Below are positions 5,566 through 5,599 of a stretch of DNA of 5,599 nucleotides, piece by piece (the first letter of the stretch is position 1; every line of letters starts with the position of its first letter). Source of the stretch: Bacteroidia bacterium (lineage in GTDB: Bacteria > Bacteroidota > Bacteroidia > AKYH767-A > OLB10); the NCBI GenBank assembly GCA_025450095.1, contig JANWID010000113.1:1-5599 (forward strand), in the 5' to 3' direction. Below the pieces are notes generated by a model that had not been told where the DNA came from, ran no database searches, and saw nothing but the letters and a program-made list of their open reading frames with translations. The position numbers and the translations under genes were made by a program.

Positions 5566-5599
5566 AAAGAATCTCTCCAATTAATTGGGGGTTGCTACA
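5566..5599 (-). repeat. IS right terminal inverted repeat (IRR)
   Basis: Read on the minus strand this begins TGTAGCAACCCCC and continues through a TGGAG block, in the same order as the left end at 4148-4182. It contains a 12-bp perfect palindrome (CCAATTAATTGG, 5577-5588). The last base of the window is the terminal base of the repeat. Confidence 0.82.

Larger units (their letters stand above)
4148..5599 (+). mobile_element. Complete IS3-family insertion sequence, 1452 bp
   Basis: The element contains orfA and orfB in the classic IS3 arrangement, with orfB in the -1 frame, and is bounded by imperfect inverted repeats starting 5'-TGTA and ending TACA-3', in line with the TG...CA termini of the family. 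Left and right ends share TGTA, CCCCC and TGGAG blocks in the same order. Its length is within the IS3 range. The right terminus coincides with the last base given, so the target-site duplication cannot be tested; the left flank ends AGCG. The subgroup is undecided: the short orfA is unlike IS150. All catalytic residues are present, so it may be active. Confidence 0.9.

Overview
The window looks like chromosomal DNA from a member of the Bacteroidetes, perhaps near the Chitinophagales or Sphingobacteriales. The evidence is two promoter-like sites of the Bacteroidetes type (TTG, about 20 bp, TAnnTTTG), A-rich translation starts without a strong Shine-Dalgarno sequence, a signal peptide ending in 'SFAQ', and a degenerate CTGCCRA heptad repeat of a kind I recall between Bacteroidetes genes. 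The taxonomic call is inference; there is no rRNA or other marker here.

Layout. Positions 1-230 are non-coding: an A/G-rich stretch with short direct repeats, then eleven 7-bp units in perfect register (131-207), ending 23 bp before the first gene. Positions 231-3454 hold a compact plus-strand gene set, probably one operon: a TPR plus single-AAA-module ATPase (231-1535), a TPR protein with a multi-pass membrane C-terminus (1537-2793, one base after the previous stop), and a SanA-like DUF218 membrane-anchored protein (2816-3454). A weak terminator-like hairpin overlaps the last stop. Positions 3455-3906 are AT-rich and non-coding, with five copies of TACGAAT/ATTCGTA, two of them forming a perfect 20-bp palindrome, and a good promoter at 3828-3859.

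That promoter drives the start of a secreted-protein gene (3907 onward), which is cut after about 80 codons by an IS3-family insertion sequence. The IS runs from 4148 to 5599, exactly the last base of the window, and is 1452 bp long with imperfect terminal inverted repeats beginning TGTA. It has the usual orfA/orfB pair in -1 register, with an A8 slippery run in the overlap. The stop codon of the truncated host gene lies inside the left inverted repeat. Near the 3' end of orfB are a long GC-rich inverted repeat and an outward-pointing promoter match, which could drive whatever lies to the right or, in an IS circle, the transposase itself.

How the genes may work together. The AAA ATPase and the TPR membrane protein are a plausible two-part machine: a soluble remodelling or unfolding ATPase with its own TPR region, and a membrane-embedded TPR partner that could recruit it or its substrates to the inner membrane. 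The SanA-like protein, from a family linked to envelope barrier function, fits an envelope theme. I know of no assigned function for this ATPase/TPR pair, and it is the best candidate here for an undescribed system.
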